NCBI GenBank assembly: GCA_964615375.1 | Contig: CAZTOW010000002.1 | Location: forward strand, 248,001 to 312,000 | Length of the DNA stretch: 64,000 nucleotides | Source of the DNA: CAZKWG01 sp964615375 | GTDB taxonomy: Bacteria > Myxococcota_A > UBA796 > CAZKWG01 | Direction of reading: 5' to 3' | Part shown: positions 26,038 through 33,693 of the stretch, piece after piece | Layout of the letters: each line of letters starts with the position of its first letter | Position numbering within the stretch: position 1 is the stretch's first letter | Notes under the pieces: generated by a model | What the model was told of the DNA's origin: nothing | Seen by the model: the letters and a program-made list of their open reading frames with translations, nothing else | Databases searched by the model: none | Translations under genes and position numbers: made by a program

Positions 26038-27742
26038 CAACCCCCTCATCGTCCAGGGGGATGGCAAGGTCCTCGTCGAGACGAAGCACGGCCGGTACGA
26101 AGAGGCCCGTGACTTCCTGTCTCGCTTCGCGGAGCTGGAGGCCTCCCCCGAGCACCTCCACACCTACCGGATCAACCCGCTCTCGCTGTGGAACGCCGCG
26201 TCCGTCGGCATGAGCTTCGACGAGATCACGCGCGGGCTGTTGGACTTCTCCAAGTTCGACATCCCTCAGAACGTGCTCGACACCATCCGCGACACCATCG
26301 AGCGCTACGGCCTCATCAAGCTCGTGGCGCACCCGGAGCAGCCCGATCGCCTGCTTCGGCTCACGTTCTCGACCAGCTATGTGGCCAAGCTGGTCTCGCA
26401 GGATCGATCGCTCAAGGACCTGATGGTCGAGGACGGTCGGCGTCACTGGGCCATTCAAGCGGGGCACCGCGGGCTCTTCAAGCAGCGCGCGCTGGTGGCC
26501 GGCTGGCCCGTCGAGGATCTGGCTGGCTTCCTCCCCGGCGCGCACCTGGACGTGCAGCTCCGCACCACCTTGCGGCACAACGGGCAGCCATTCCACGTCC
26601 GTGACTACCAGATGGAGGCCGCGCGCCGCTGGTATCAGGAGGGCAAGCCGTCCGGCGGCTGCGGCGTGGTCGTGCTGGCCTGCGGGGCGGGCAAGACCAT
26701 CGTCGGCATGACGGCGATGAGCCTGGTCAACACGAAGACCCTCATCCTCGCCACGAACCAGGCGGCGGTCAACCAGTGGATCCGGGAGATCCTGGACAAG
26801 ACCACGCTGACCGCCGATCAGGTGGGCGCGTACACCGGCGAGAGCAAGGAGATCCGGCCCGTCACGGTGGCGACCTACCAGATCCTCACCTGGCGGGCGT
26901 CCAAGGAGGGGAATTTCGCCCACCTCCACCTGTTCGAGGACGAGGACTGGGGCCTCATCATCTATGACGAGGTCCACCTGCTCCCCGCCCCGGTCTTCGG
27001 CGCCACCGCCGCCCTGCAGGGGCGACGTCGCCTGGGACTGACCGCGACGCTGGTGCGCGAGGACGGACGGGAGGGAGACGTGTTCTCCCTGGTGGGGCCC
27101 AAGCGCTACGATCTCCCCTGGCAGATGCTGGAGGATCGCGGCTTCATCGCCGACACCACCTGCCACGAGGTCCGCGTCCCCTTCCTGAACGGACAGCGGG
27201 CGGCCTACGAGCGGGCGCAGGAGGCGGAGAAATTCCGCCTCGCCAGCGAGAACCCGGCCAAGATCCAGGTGATCAAGGAGCTGCTGGGCCAGCACCGAGA
27301 GGACAACATCCTCATCATCGGCACCTATCTGGACCAGCTCAAGGAGATCGCGCGCGCCTTCCAGGCGCCGCTGATCACGGGGAACACGCCGAACTCCGAG
27401 CGTGACCGCCTCTTCGAGCAGTTCCGGCGCGGCCAGATCCGCGTGCTGGTGGTCAGCAAGGTGGCCAACTTCTCCATCGATCTGCCCGACGCCAACATCG
27501 CGATTCAGGTCTCGGGCACCTTCGGCAGCCGTCAGGAGGAGGCCCAGCGTCTGGGCCGGATCCTGCGACCCAAGAAGAAGAAGGCCCGCTTCTACACGGT
27601 GGTCACCTCCGACACGAAGGAGCAGGAGTTCGCGCTCAAGCGCCAGCTCTTCCTCACGGAGCAGGGCTACCGCTACTACATCGACGAGCGGAATCGTATT
27701 TCCTCCACGGCGGCTCGCCCGCCTGTCCCGAGCAGAGGTTGA
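26021..27742 (+). CDS. XPB/ERCC3-type superfamily 2 DNA helicase
   Basis: 573 residues, close to the bacterial XPB length. N-terminal PLIVQGDGKVLVE and AELEASPEHLHTYRINPLSLW match the bacterial XPB damage-recognition domain. Helicase motifs follow: CGAGKT (Lys225, Thr226), YDEVHLLPAPVF (DEVH from Asp316), LGLTATLVREDGRE with the XPB-specific RED motif (346-348), VVSKVANFSIDLP and QRLGRILRP. The family unwinds DNA 3'-5' and works in repair-related reactions. The next gene starts four bases after this stop. The N-terminus is collinear with the mycobacterial homologue as I recall it, supporting the ATG at 26021. Confidence 0.95.
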   Translation: MHVRPDNPLIVQGDGKVLVETKHGRYEEARDFLSRFAELEASPEHLHTYRINPLSLWNAASVGMSFDEITRGLLDFSKFDIPQNVLDTIRDTIERYGLIKLVAHPEQPDRLLRLTFSTSYVAKLVSQDRSLKDLMVEDGRRHWAIQAGHRGLFKQRALVAGWPVEDLAGFLPGAHLDVQLRTTLRHNGQPFHVRDYQMEAARRWYQEGKPSGGCGVVVLACGAGKTIVGMTAMSLVNTKTLILATNQAAVNQWIREILDKTTLTADQVGAYTGESKEIRPVTVATYQILTWRASKEGNFAHLHLFEDEDWGLIIYDEVHLLPAPVFGATAALQGRRRLGLTATLVREDGREGDVFSLVGPKRYDLPWQMLEDRGFIADTTCHEVRVPFLNGQRAAYERAQEAEKFRLASENPAKIQVIKELLGQHREDNILIIGTYLDQLKEIARAFQAPLITGNTPNSERDRLFEQFRRGQIRVLVVSKVANFSIDLPDANIAIQVSGTFGSRQEEAQRLGRILRPKKKKARFYTVVTSDTKEQEFALKRQLFLTEQGYRYYIDERNRISSTAARPPVPSRG

Positions 27743-27745
27743 TCC

Positions 27746-30013
27746 ATGGCTGCAGAAGAGCTCGATCGCGCGGAAGGTGGCGGTGAGGGTGGAGGTCGGC
27801 GGCGGCGGCGGCGGCGGCGGAAGGGCCGCGGTCGCGTAGGCTCGGAGGGGCGCGGCGAGGCGCGCGAGACCGAGAGCCGCTTCGACGACGAGGACAGCCC
27901 CCGACGCGGTCGGGGTCGCGGCGGTCAGGACGGAGGCAGCGCCGTCTCCCTGCCGTCCACGGGCAAGCTCCCGCGCCGGCGCGCCGCCATCTTCCCGCCC
28001 CGCGGGGCGGCGGTCTCCGGTCCCGCGCGCCGTCGGCGCATGACGCGCTCGGAGATCGAGGCGCTGGCCGAGTACCTCCAGAAGGTGCCGGAGAGCCTGC
28101 TGGCCGGGCTCTACGCCGGGCTGGGCGGTCAGCCGACCCGGGTAAACCAGCGCGAGCGCATGGTGCAGCTCGCCGTCCGCGCGCTCGCCCAGGGCGCCCG
28201 CCTCGGGGTCATGCTCAAGGCCCTGCACCAGCGGGACCGGGCGGCGCTCGCCATCCTCGTGCAGTGCGGCGGGCTCGCCCACGCCGACGAATTCCACCAG
28301 GAGCTGGTGCTCTCGCTGGGCGGCAACGACCGCGAGTGGCGCAAGGTGATGGCCACGCTCGGTGAGCGCGGGCTCCTCGCCGCCAGCGAGGAGCGGGACG
28401 GGCAGTTCTTCTACCTGATCCCCGATCCGCTGATGGACCAGCTCATCGAGGGGCTGCGCGACGAGCTCTCGCTCAGCGTGTTCTCCCACGAGGACGTGCG
28501 GGTGGTGGAGCCGCGGCCCTTCTGCCCGCCGTTCGCGTTCAGCGTGGCGACCCTGGTCACCTACATCGACCAGCACCCGCCCCGGCTCACGCAGCGGCAC
28601 GAGATCTTCAAGGTCCACAAAGACGAGATGGACCAGTTCTTCCAGCAGCTCTGGTCGCCGGACTCCGAGCTGTTCAGCTTCCACATCGAATTCCTGATGA
28701 TGCACGGCATGGTGGAGCTCAAGGGCGACCGCCTGAGCGTGAACCGCGCCGTAGTCGAGGAGTGGCTGCAGCTCGAGCCGGAGGACCAGCGCGACCTGGT
28801 CTTCGCCAGCCTGGAGCGCCGCTTCCACAACGCCGAGTGGATCATGTGGGCCATCCGCGACGCGGGCGGCGAGTGGGTACCTGAGCGCCCGCTCCAGGCC
28901 CTCTACCGGCGCTGGAAGCGGGGCGAGGACTGGCGCGACCGCCTCCACAAGGGCGTCTGGACCACGCCGCGCACGTCTGAGCGCGACGCCTACAGCTTCG
29001 CCTCCCTGCACCACTGCGGGATGCTGGAGCTCGGCACCTGGGGGCAGGAGAAGTTCTACCGGCTCTCGCCGCGGGCCCGCGACCTGCTGGATCCGCCCGA
29101 GGACGAGGGCTTCACCCAGTTCTACCTCACGCCCAGCTTCGAGATCATGGCGCCCGCGGGCATGGCGCCCATCCTCTTCTTCCGCATCGGCGAGCTGGCT
29201 GAGCTGACCGCCTGCGACCGCGCGAACACCTACCGGATCACGGAGGTGACCATCGAGCAGGCGCTGGAGAAGGGCTGGCGGCGCGACGACATCCTGGACT
29301 TCCTCCGGGAGAACAGCCAGATCGGGCTCCCCGAGAACGTGGAGACCACCCTGCGCGGCTGGATGGGGCACCACGGGGACGTGGAGTTCCACGACTGCGT
29401 GCTGCTGACCGTGCACCGCTCGCAGATCCGCAAGATCGAGGGGCACCGCCGGGCCAAGCCCTTCCTCCTGCACCGCTTCGTGCCCGGCATGTACGCCGTG
29501 GACCGGGCGCGCCTGCCCGAGCTGATGGTGATCCTCTCGGAGATCGGCTTCGCCCCGGCGAAGCAGGTGCGCAAGTACCCGGACGACCCGCAGTCGGTGG
29601 ACGCGCGGGAGCGCCTGCTCACGGTGGTCGCCGACGCCCGCACGGGCCGCGAGGACACGCTGGAGCGCGCGCACCAGGCGGACACCCAGGCCGAGGAGCT
29701 GCACCCCATCCCCGGCGTCGGGGTGCCGGCCAAGAAGGTCGCCAAGAAGAAGAAGGACGAGCTCCCGCCGCGCCGCAGCCCGCGGGAGGTGCGCGAGCTC
29801 GCCGAGCGCGCCATCGCGCTGGGCCAGCAGATGGAGATCCTCTACGTCACCCGCGACCAGCAGCGCCGCCTCCTGCGCGTCGCGCCGGAGCGCATCGCCA
29901 TGAACCACGAGGGCCAGCAGGTGCTGGTGGCCCGCGACCTGGCGAAGAACGAACGCCTCTCCTACCAGATCATCCAGATAGAGCGTCTGGCGGTGCTGGA
30001 CGGGAAAGGATAG
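27746..30013 (+). CDS. Helicase-associated protein with Helicase_C_3-like and WYL-like domains
   Basis: 755 residues. A basic, disordered N-terminus (GGRRRRRRRRKGRGR) leads to an alpha-helical winged-helix-rich body. A block FTQFYLTPSFEIMAPAGM...ILFFRIGELAELTACDRANTYRIT (about 460-500) and the following EQALEKGWRRDDILDFL match the XPB/Ssl2-like Helicase_C_3 family, although no ATP-binding motifs are present. The last ~75 residues (ALGQQMEILYVTRDQQRRLLRVAPERI...) look like a WYL domain, a ligand- or nucleic-acid-sensing fold. Pairing with xpb is known in actinobacteria, where Rv0862c lies beside the XPB gene (from memory). It probably acts with XPB on DNA; what it does is not established. Confidence 0.85.
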   Translation: MAAEELDRAEGGGEGGGRRRRRRRRKGRGRVGSEGRGEARETESRFDDEDSPRRGRGRGGQDGGSAVSLPSTGKLPRRRAAIFPPRGAAVSGPARRRRMTRSEIEALAEYLQKVPESLLAGLYAGLGGQPTRVNQRERMVQLAVRALAQGARLGVMLKALHQRDRAALAILVQCGGLAHADEFHQELVLSLGGNDREWRKVMATLGERGLLAASEERDGQFFYLIPDPLMDQLIEGLRDELSLSVFSHEDVRVVEPRPFCPPFAFSVATLVTYIDQHPPRLTQRHEIFKVHKDEMDQFFQQLWSPDSELFSFHIEFLMMHGMVELKGDRLSVNRAVVEEWLQLEPEDQRDLVFASLERRFHNAEWIMWAIRDAGGEWVPERPLQALYRRWKRGEDWRDRLHKGVWTTPRTSERDAYSFASLHHCGMLELGTWGQEKFYRLSPRARDLLDPPEDEGFTQFYLTPSFEIMAPAGMAPILFFRIGELAELTACDRANTYRITEVTIEQALEKGWRRDDILDFLRENSQIGLPENVETTLRGWMGHHGDVEFHDCVLLTVHRSQIRKIEGHRRAKPFLLHRFVPGMYAVDRARLPELMVILSEIGFAPAKQVRKYPDDPQSVDARERLLTVVADARTGREDTLERAHQADTQAEELHPIPGVGVPAKKVAKKKKDELPPRRSPREVRELAERAIALGQQMEILYVTRDQQRRLLRVAPERIAMNHEGQQVLVARDLAKNERLSYQIIQIERLAVLDGKG

Positions 30014-30043
30014 CCTGCACGACGCAGCGGCGGAGGGGAGCTC

Positions 30044-30322
30044 ATGCCCGAGAACAGCTCAGGGAACAGCCGGCCGGAACGGCCGATGGACAAGGCTGGT
30101 GAGGCCGGCGCGCGCAGCTTCGAGGTCGTGCTGCGCGAGCTGGAGGATCGTGTCCGCCGGCTGGACAGCGGCGATCTGCCGCTGGACGACGCGCTGCGCT
30201 TCTTCGAGGAGGGCGTCTCCCTCGTGCGCGAGTGCCAGGAGCTCCTCGACTCCGCCGAGCGGCGGATCATCGAGCTGAGCGAGACCCCCGAAGGTGTGGT
30301 GCAGGAGCGCCCGCTCGCCTGA
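30044..30322 (+). CDS. xseB: Exodeoxyribonuclease VII small subunit
   Basis: 92 residues. The diagnostic region is SFEVVLRELEDRVRRLDSGDLPLDDALRFFEEGVSLVRECQELLDSAERRI (residues 25-75), the two-helix XseB fold. It binds XseA to make the enzyme that degrades single-stranded DNA. A roughly 24-residue extension precedes the conserved core. It lies 30 bp after the WYL protein gene and may share its transcript. xseA, ispA and dxs are not next to it; ispA is found at 42640-43488. Confidence 0.93.
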   Translation: MPENSSGNSRPERPMDKAGEAGARSFEVVLRELEDRVRRLDSGDLPLDDALRFFEEGVSLVRECQELLDSAERRIIELSETPEGVVQERPLA

Positions 30323-30349
30323 GGCCGCGTGCCTCGCGCGGGTCTGCGC

Positions 30350-30355
30350 TATAAA
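30350..30355 (+). promoter_or_regulatory. Possible -10 element before the tonB-like operon
   Basis: TATAAA at 30350-30355 in a GC-rich gap between xseB and tonB. No good -35 lies 16-18 bases upstream, so only the -10 is supported. Confidence 0.35.
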
Positions 30356-30413
30356 GTATCCACCAGCGCCACACTCCTTCTCCGTTCCAGCTCCCCACCT
30401 CCTCGGGGTCTCG

Positions 30414-31124
30414 ATGTTCGACACCGTTGGACAGACCAGGCAACAGAGCGCCGCCCAGCGCGCCGGCTCCATGGCCGCCTCGCTCGGCATCAACGGGGGC
30501 ATCGTCCTGGCCCTCCTCCTGCTGGGCAACAAGGCGGTGGAGACGGTCAAGGAGGAGGCGCCGATCGAGGTCGAGTTCTTCAACGCGGCCCCGCCTCCGC
30601 CGCCCCCGCCGCCCCCGCCCGCGGGCAGCAGCAAGCCGAAGACCAAGCCGAAGGAGCCGGAGCCGGAGGTGCAGCCCGACCCTGAGGCCCTCCCCGAGCC
30701 GGAGCCGGAGCCCCTGCCCGAAGAGACCGAGGACGCCGGGCAGGAGGGAGGCGTCGAGGGTGGCGTCGAGGGCGGCGTGGTCGGCGGCGTCGTCGGCGGC
30801 GTCGTCGGCGGTGTGCTGGGCGGCCAGCTCGGCGGCACCGGCGTCCGCGAGGTGCACTGGTCCGAGGTGAAGTCGAAGACCCGCGTCTCGCCCAAGTTCC
30901 CCGAGGCCGCGCTGGCGCTGGGGATCAACGAGGGGGACTGCACCGTCCGCTTCGTCATCGACGAGAAGGGCAAGCCCGAGGACGTCAAGATCGTGGCCTG
31001 CCCCAAGGTCTTCGAGGAGTCCGTGCTGGAGGCCGCCTGGAAGTGGTCCTTCTACCCCATGAAGGTAGACGGCCGCTCCGTGAAGGCCGGCTTCACGCTC
31101 AAGGTCAAGTTCATCGCCAAGTAG
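30414..31124 (+). CDS. TonB-like energy transducer with Gly-Val repeat linker
   Basis: 236 residues. A cytoplasmic N-terminus is followed by one membrane segment (about 22-38), a proline-rich stretch with ten consecutive Pro, alternating Pro/Glu/Lys, then a Gly-Val repeat region (about 115-142, GGVEGGV and VVGG units). The C-terminal TonB domain (about 160-236) includes KFPEAALALGINEGDCTVRFVID and WKWSFYPMKVDG. Such proteins carry proton-motive force from ExbB/ExbD to outer-membrane receptors or to motility machinery. It starts the operon continuing to 32859. The frame preceding ATG 30414 is a shadow. No TonB-dependent receptor is nearby. Confidence 0.88.
   Translation: MFDTVGQTRQQSAAQRAGSMAASLGINGGIVLALLLLGNKAVETVKEEAPIEVEFFNAAPPPPPPPPPPAGSSKPKTKPKEPEPEVQPDPEALPEPEPEPLPEETEDAGQEGGVEGGVEGGVVGGVVGGVVGGVLGGQLGGTGVREVHWSEVKSKTRVSPKFPEAALALGINEGDCTVRFVIDEKGKPEDVKIVACPKVFEESVLEAAWKWSFYPMKVDGRSVKAGFTLKVKFIAK
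30747..30830 (+). repeat. Glycine-valine coding repeat in the TonB linker
   Basis: Roughly 12-base units (GGCGTCGTCGGC and variants) encode GGVE and VVGG repeats that bridge the Pro-rich spacer and the TonB domain. Confidence 0.8.
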
Positions 31125-31202
31125 CGCGGACACACGCGCAGGCCCGCTCCCGCATCATCAGGGCTCAGGCAGCCCCCTCTCTCCCCGCAAGGAAGCGTAC
31201 CG

Positions 31203-31922
31203 ATGGAATTCTCAGCCGCTGAGCTCTGGTCCCACACAAGTCTGCCGGTCAAGGGCATCATCGTGATGATCGGCCTGATGCTGGTCTGGTGCGTCTACGT
31301 GGTCGTCGAGCGCCTGATCACGCTCGGCCGCGCCCGCGCCCAGAGCCGGCTCCTGGCCGCCGAGATCGTCGGGCCGCTGTCGAAGAACGACGCGGCGGAG
31401 GCCATCAAGCTCGCGAAGCAGGACCGCTTCAAGTCCGCCTACCTGGGCCACCTGGTCACCGCGGGCCTCGGCGAGTGGAGCGCCCGCCCCGACCGCCACG
31501 GCATCGAGGCCGCCCAGCGCGCCCTGTCCCGGACCACGATCACCGAGGGCGCGGACCTGCGCAAGGGCATGCCGGTGCTGGCCACCGTCGGCGCCACCGC
31601 CCCCTTCGTCGGGCTGGTCGGCACGGTCATCGGCATCATCAACGCCTTCCGCGTCATGGGCTCGTCCAAGAGCGTGGACCTCACGACCCTGGCCCCCGCC
31701 ATCGGTGAGGCGCTCATCACCACCGCGGTCGGCATCATGGTCGCCCTCATCGGCGTGTGGATGTTCAACTACTTCACCGCGCGCATCGAGGCGATCACCA
31801 ACGACATGGAGGTCTCCATCCAGGAGATCATCGACTGGTGCGAGAAGCAGCTCATCGCGCGGAAGAGCAGCACCACCGAAGAGTCGACCGAAGAGATGGC
31901 GACCCAGACTCAGGAGGCCTGA
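31203..31922 (+). CDS. MotA/TolQ/ExbB proton channel protein
   Basis: 239 residues. Membrane segments lie near residues 18-36, 127-150 and 168-192, the ExbB/TolQ pattern. Diagnostic are GATAPFVGLVGTVIGIINAF (about 130-150) and LAPAIGEALITTAVGIMVALI (about 160-180), which line the proton pathway. It forms a pentameric inner-membrane channel around an ExbD dimer. It lies 78 bp after tonB and 3 bp before the first exbD. Confidence 0.93.
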   Translation: MEFSAAELWSHTSLPVKGIIVMIGLMLVWCVYVVVERLITLGRARAQSRLLAAEIVGPLSKNDAAEAIKLAKQDRFKSAYLGHLVTAGLGEWSARPDRHGIEAAQRALSRTTITEGADLRKGMPVLATVGATAPFVGLVGTVIGIINAFRVMGSSKSVDLTTLAPAIGEALITTAVGIMVALIGVWMFNYFTARIEAITNDMEVSIQEIIDWCEKQLIARKSSTTEESTEEMATQTQEA

Positions 31923-31925
31923 GCC

Positions 31926-32348
31926 ATGGGTATGCAGGTCGGGGGCAGCAAGGGCGGCCCGATGGCCGACATCAACGTGACGCCCCTCGTGGACGTCGTG
32001 CTGGTGCTGCTCATCATCTTCATGATCGTCACGCCCATGCTCGGGTCGCCGGTCGAGGTGGTCCTCCCCGACGCGAAGAAGTCGGATGAGGCCAAGGACC
32101 TCGGCAGCCGGGTGGTCGTCTTCGTCGCGCCGAACAAGGATCTCTACGTCGGCCGCGAGCGCACCAACCAGGACGTGCTGGTGCGCGACATCAACGAGGC
32201 CTTCAAGACCAAGGAGAAGCGCGAGCTCCTCATCAAGGCCGACACGGCGCTCAAGTGGCGGGACGTACACGAGGTCATGACCGTCATCAAGGACGGTGGC
32301 GTTCAGAACATGTTCCTGGCCACGCGCAAGGCCGGGGAAGAGCCTTGA
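31926..32348 (+). CDS. ExbD/TolR biopolymer transport protein, copy 1
   Basis: 140 residues. One membrane segment holds the proton-carrying Asp in INVTPLVDVVLVLLIIFMIV (about residues 16-35), followed by a periplasmic domain (EVVLPDAKKSDEAKDLG..., LLIKADTALKWRDVHEVM). It starts 3 bp after the exbB stop. Confidence 0.93.
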   Translation: MGMQVGGSKGGPMADINVTPLVDVVLVLLIIFMIVTPMLGSPVEVVLPDAKKSDEAKDLGSRVVVFVAPNKDLYVGRERTNQDVLVRDINEAFKTKEKRELLIKADTALKWRDVHEVMTVIKDGGVQNMFLATRKAGEEP

Positions 32349-32364
32349 GCGGGCGGGGGTACCG

Positions 32365-32859
32365 ATGAGCGGGGAGAAGAACAAGCCCATCCGCTTCAAG
32401 AAGGGTGGCGACGCGGCGAAGGACATCAACGTCACGCCGCTCATCGATATCGTGCTCGTGCTGCTCATCATCTTCATGGTCGGCTCCGCGATCCCCGTGC
32501 ACGAGCTGGAGCCGAGCCTCCCGGACAAGACGGAGACGGTGCAGCAGGAGGACATGCCCAAGGACCAGCTCATCGCGGCGGTCTACGAGGACGGGTCCAT
32601 CGCGCTGAACCTGCAGCCCATGACGCTCGAGGAGCTGAAGGACCAGGTCTACAAGCGCCTCATGGGCAAGGCGACCAAGGTGGTCTTCGTGGACGCGCAC
32701 CCCGACGCCAGCTACGCGCGCGTGGTGCAGGTCATGGACACCGTGCGCGACGCCGGCGCCGAGAAGGTGGGCATCGCCTCGCTCAAGGAGGAGGGGCCGC
32801 CCCGCCCCGGGTCGGCTCCCGCCGTCCCCGCCGCGCCCGCCGCCCCCGCGACGCCCTGA
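32365..32859 (+). CDS. ExbD/TolR biopolymer transport protein, copy 2
   Basis: 164 residues with the same core, INVTPLIDIVLVLLIIFMVG (about residues 23-42), and a periplasmic domain ending in an Ala/Pro tail. ATG 32365 is chosen; the upstream in-frame ATG lies inside copy 1. Two ExbD-type genes after one ExbB gene suggest a hetero-dimeric stator, as in AglR-AglQ-AglS of myxobacteria or the two-ExbD TonB systems. The stop is 9 bp from the convergent recX. Confidence 0.92.
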   Translation: MSGEKNKPIRFKKGGDAAKDINVTPLIDIVLVLLIIFMVGSAIPVHELEPSLPDKTETVQQEDMPKDQLIAAVYEDGSIALNLQPMTLEELKDQVYKRLMGKATKVVFVDAHPDASYARVVQVMDTVRDAGAEKVGIASLKEEGPPRPGSAPAVPAAPAAPATP

Positions 32860-32868
32860 GCGCCTGAC

Positions 32869-33360
32869 TCAGTCCGGCTCCAGGCCTTCGGGGTCCGCCC
32901 CCAGGGCGCGCAGCGCACGGAAGATGACCGCGCTCTGAAAGCCGCGCCCGGCCAGGAAGCGCACCAGCTTCGCCCGCTCCTTGGGGTCGGTGAGGTCGAG
33001 CCCGCGCGCGACGCGCTCCCGGGCGAGGTCGCGGCAGCGCTCGTCCCAGTCCACCTCCAGCGAGCCCAGGGCCTCGTCGGTCTGGCGCGCGGAGACGCCC
33101 GCGCCGCGCAGCCGCGACGTGATGCGCGCAGGTCCAGAGCGACGCCCGCGCGCGAGCGCGTCCGCGGTGTCCTGCGCGAAGCGCTGGTCGTCGAGCAGAC
33201 CTCGGCCCTCCAGCCGGGTGAGGACAGCCTCTACCCAGGCCGGATCAGGCTTGTAGCGCGCCAGCTTGCGCGCCAGCTCCGCGCGGGCGTGAGCCCTGCG
33301 CGCGAGGAGCTGAAGCGCGCGCTCCCACAGCTCGTCGGCGTTGACGACGGGCCGCGGCAA
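32869..33360 (-). CDS. recX: RecX family regulatory protein
   Basis: 163 residues. Three-helix repeats typical of RecX are visible: LWERALQLLARRAHARAELARKLARYK, LLDDQRFAQDTADALARGRRSGPARI and FLAGRGFQSAVIFRALRAL. RecX binds RecA filaments and limits recombination. The likely start is TTG at 33360, eight bases after the L33 stop, because no ATG or GTG is available in frame between the rpmG gene and the conserved core. recA is not in the window. Confidence 0.87.
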   Translation of the reverse strand: MPRPVVNADELWERALQLLARRAHARAELARKLARYKPDPAWVEAVLTRLEGRGLLDDQRFAQDTADALARGRRSGPARITSRLRGAGVSARQTDEALGSLEVDWDERCRDLARERVARGLDLTDPKERAKLVRFLAGRGFQSAVIFRALRALGADPEGLEPD

Positions 33361-33368
33361 GACGAGCG

Positions 33369-33557
33369 CTACTTCACTTCCTTGTGGGGCGTATGCTTGC
33401 GCTCGAAGCGGCAATACTTCGAGATCTCGAGGCGCCCCGTGGTGTTCTTCTTGTTCTTCTGGGTGGCGTAACGGCTCACGCCCGGCATGCCGCTCTTGCG
33501 GCAGGTCGTGCACTCGAGCTGGATGTTCTGCCGGCCCTTGGCAGCCTTCTTGGCCAT
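33369..33557 (-). CDS. rpmG: 50S ribosomal protein L33
   Basis: 62 residues. The L33 pattern is clear: IQLECTTCRKSGMPGVSRYATQKNKKNTTGRLEISKYC then RKHTPHKE. The first zinc Cys pair (CTTC) is present, but the second pair reads CRFE, so only three of the four cysteines of the zinc form remain. It is the first gene of a rpmG-recX unit and has a good promoter at 33611-33639. Confidence 0.95.
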   Translation of the reverse strand: MAKKAAKGRQNIQLECTTCRKSGMPGVSRYATQKNKKNTTGRLEISKYCRFERKHTPHKEVK

Positions 33558-33610
33558 GACGGACCTCTCGGGATCTTTCGTAGGATTCGTGCAGACGGGA
33601 AGACGGCCCC

Positions 33611-33639
33611 ATTTAATGGGCCCACCCCTTGCATGTCAA
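33611..33639 (-). promoter_or_regulatory. Sigma70-type promoter for rpmG-recX
   Basis: On the reverse strand: TTGACA (33634-33639), a 17-bp spacer and TTAAAT (33611-33616). The -35 is perfect, the spacer ideal, and the site lies about 50 bp upstream of the rpmG start. Confidence 0.75.
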
Positions 33640-33693
33640 GGTCCTGGCCGCATAGGCTCCCGCGTGCGAGAGTGCAGGTCAGGCGAACCCCCC

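Noticed and set aside
26012..29908. A 1298-codon open frame on the reverse strand opposite xpb and its partner
   Set aside because: It has no family motifs and is a mirror of the codon bias in the two real genes on the + strand.
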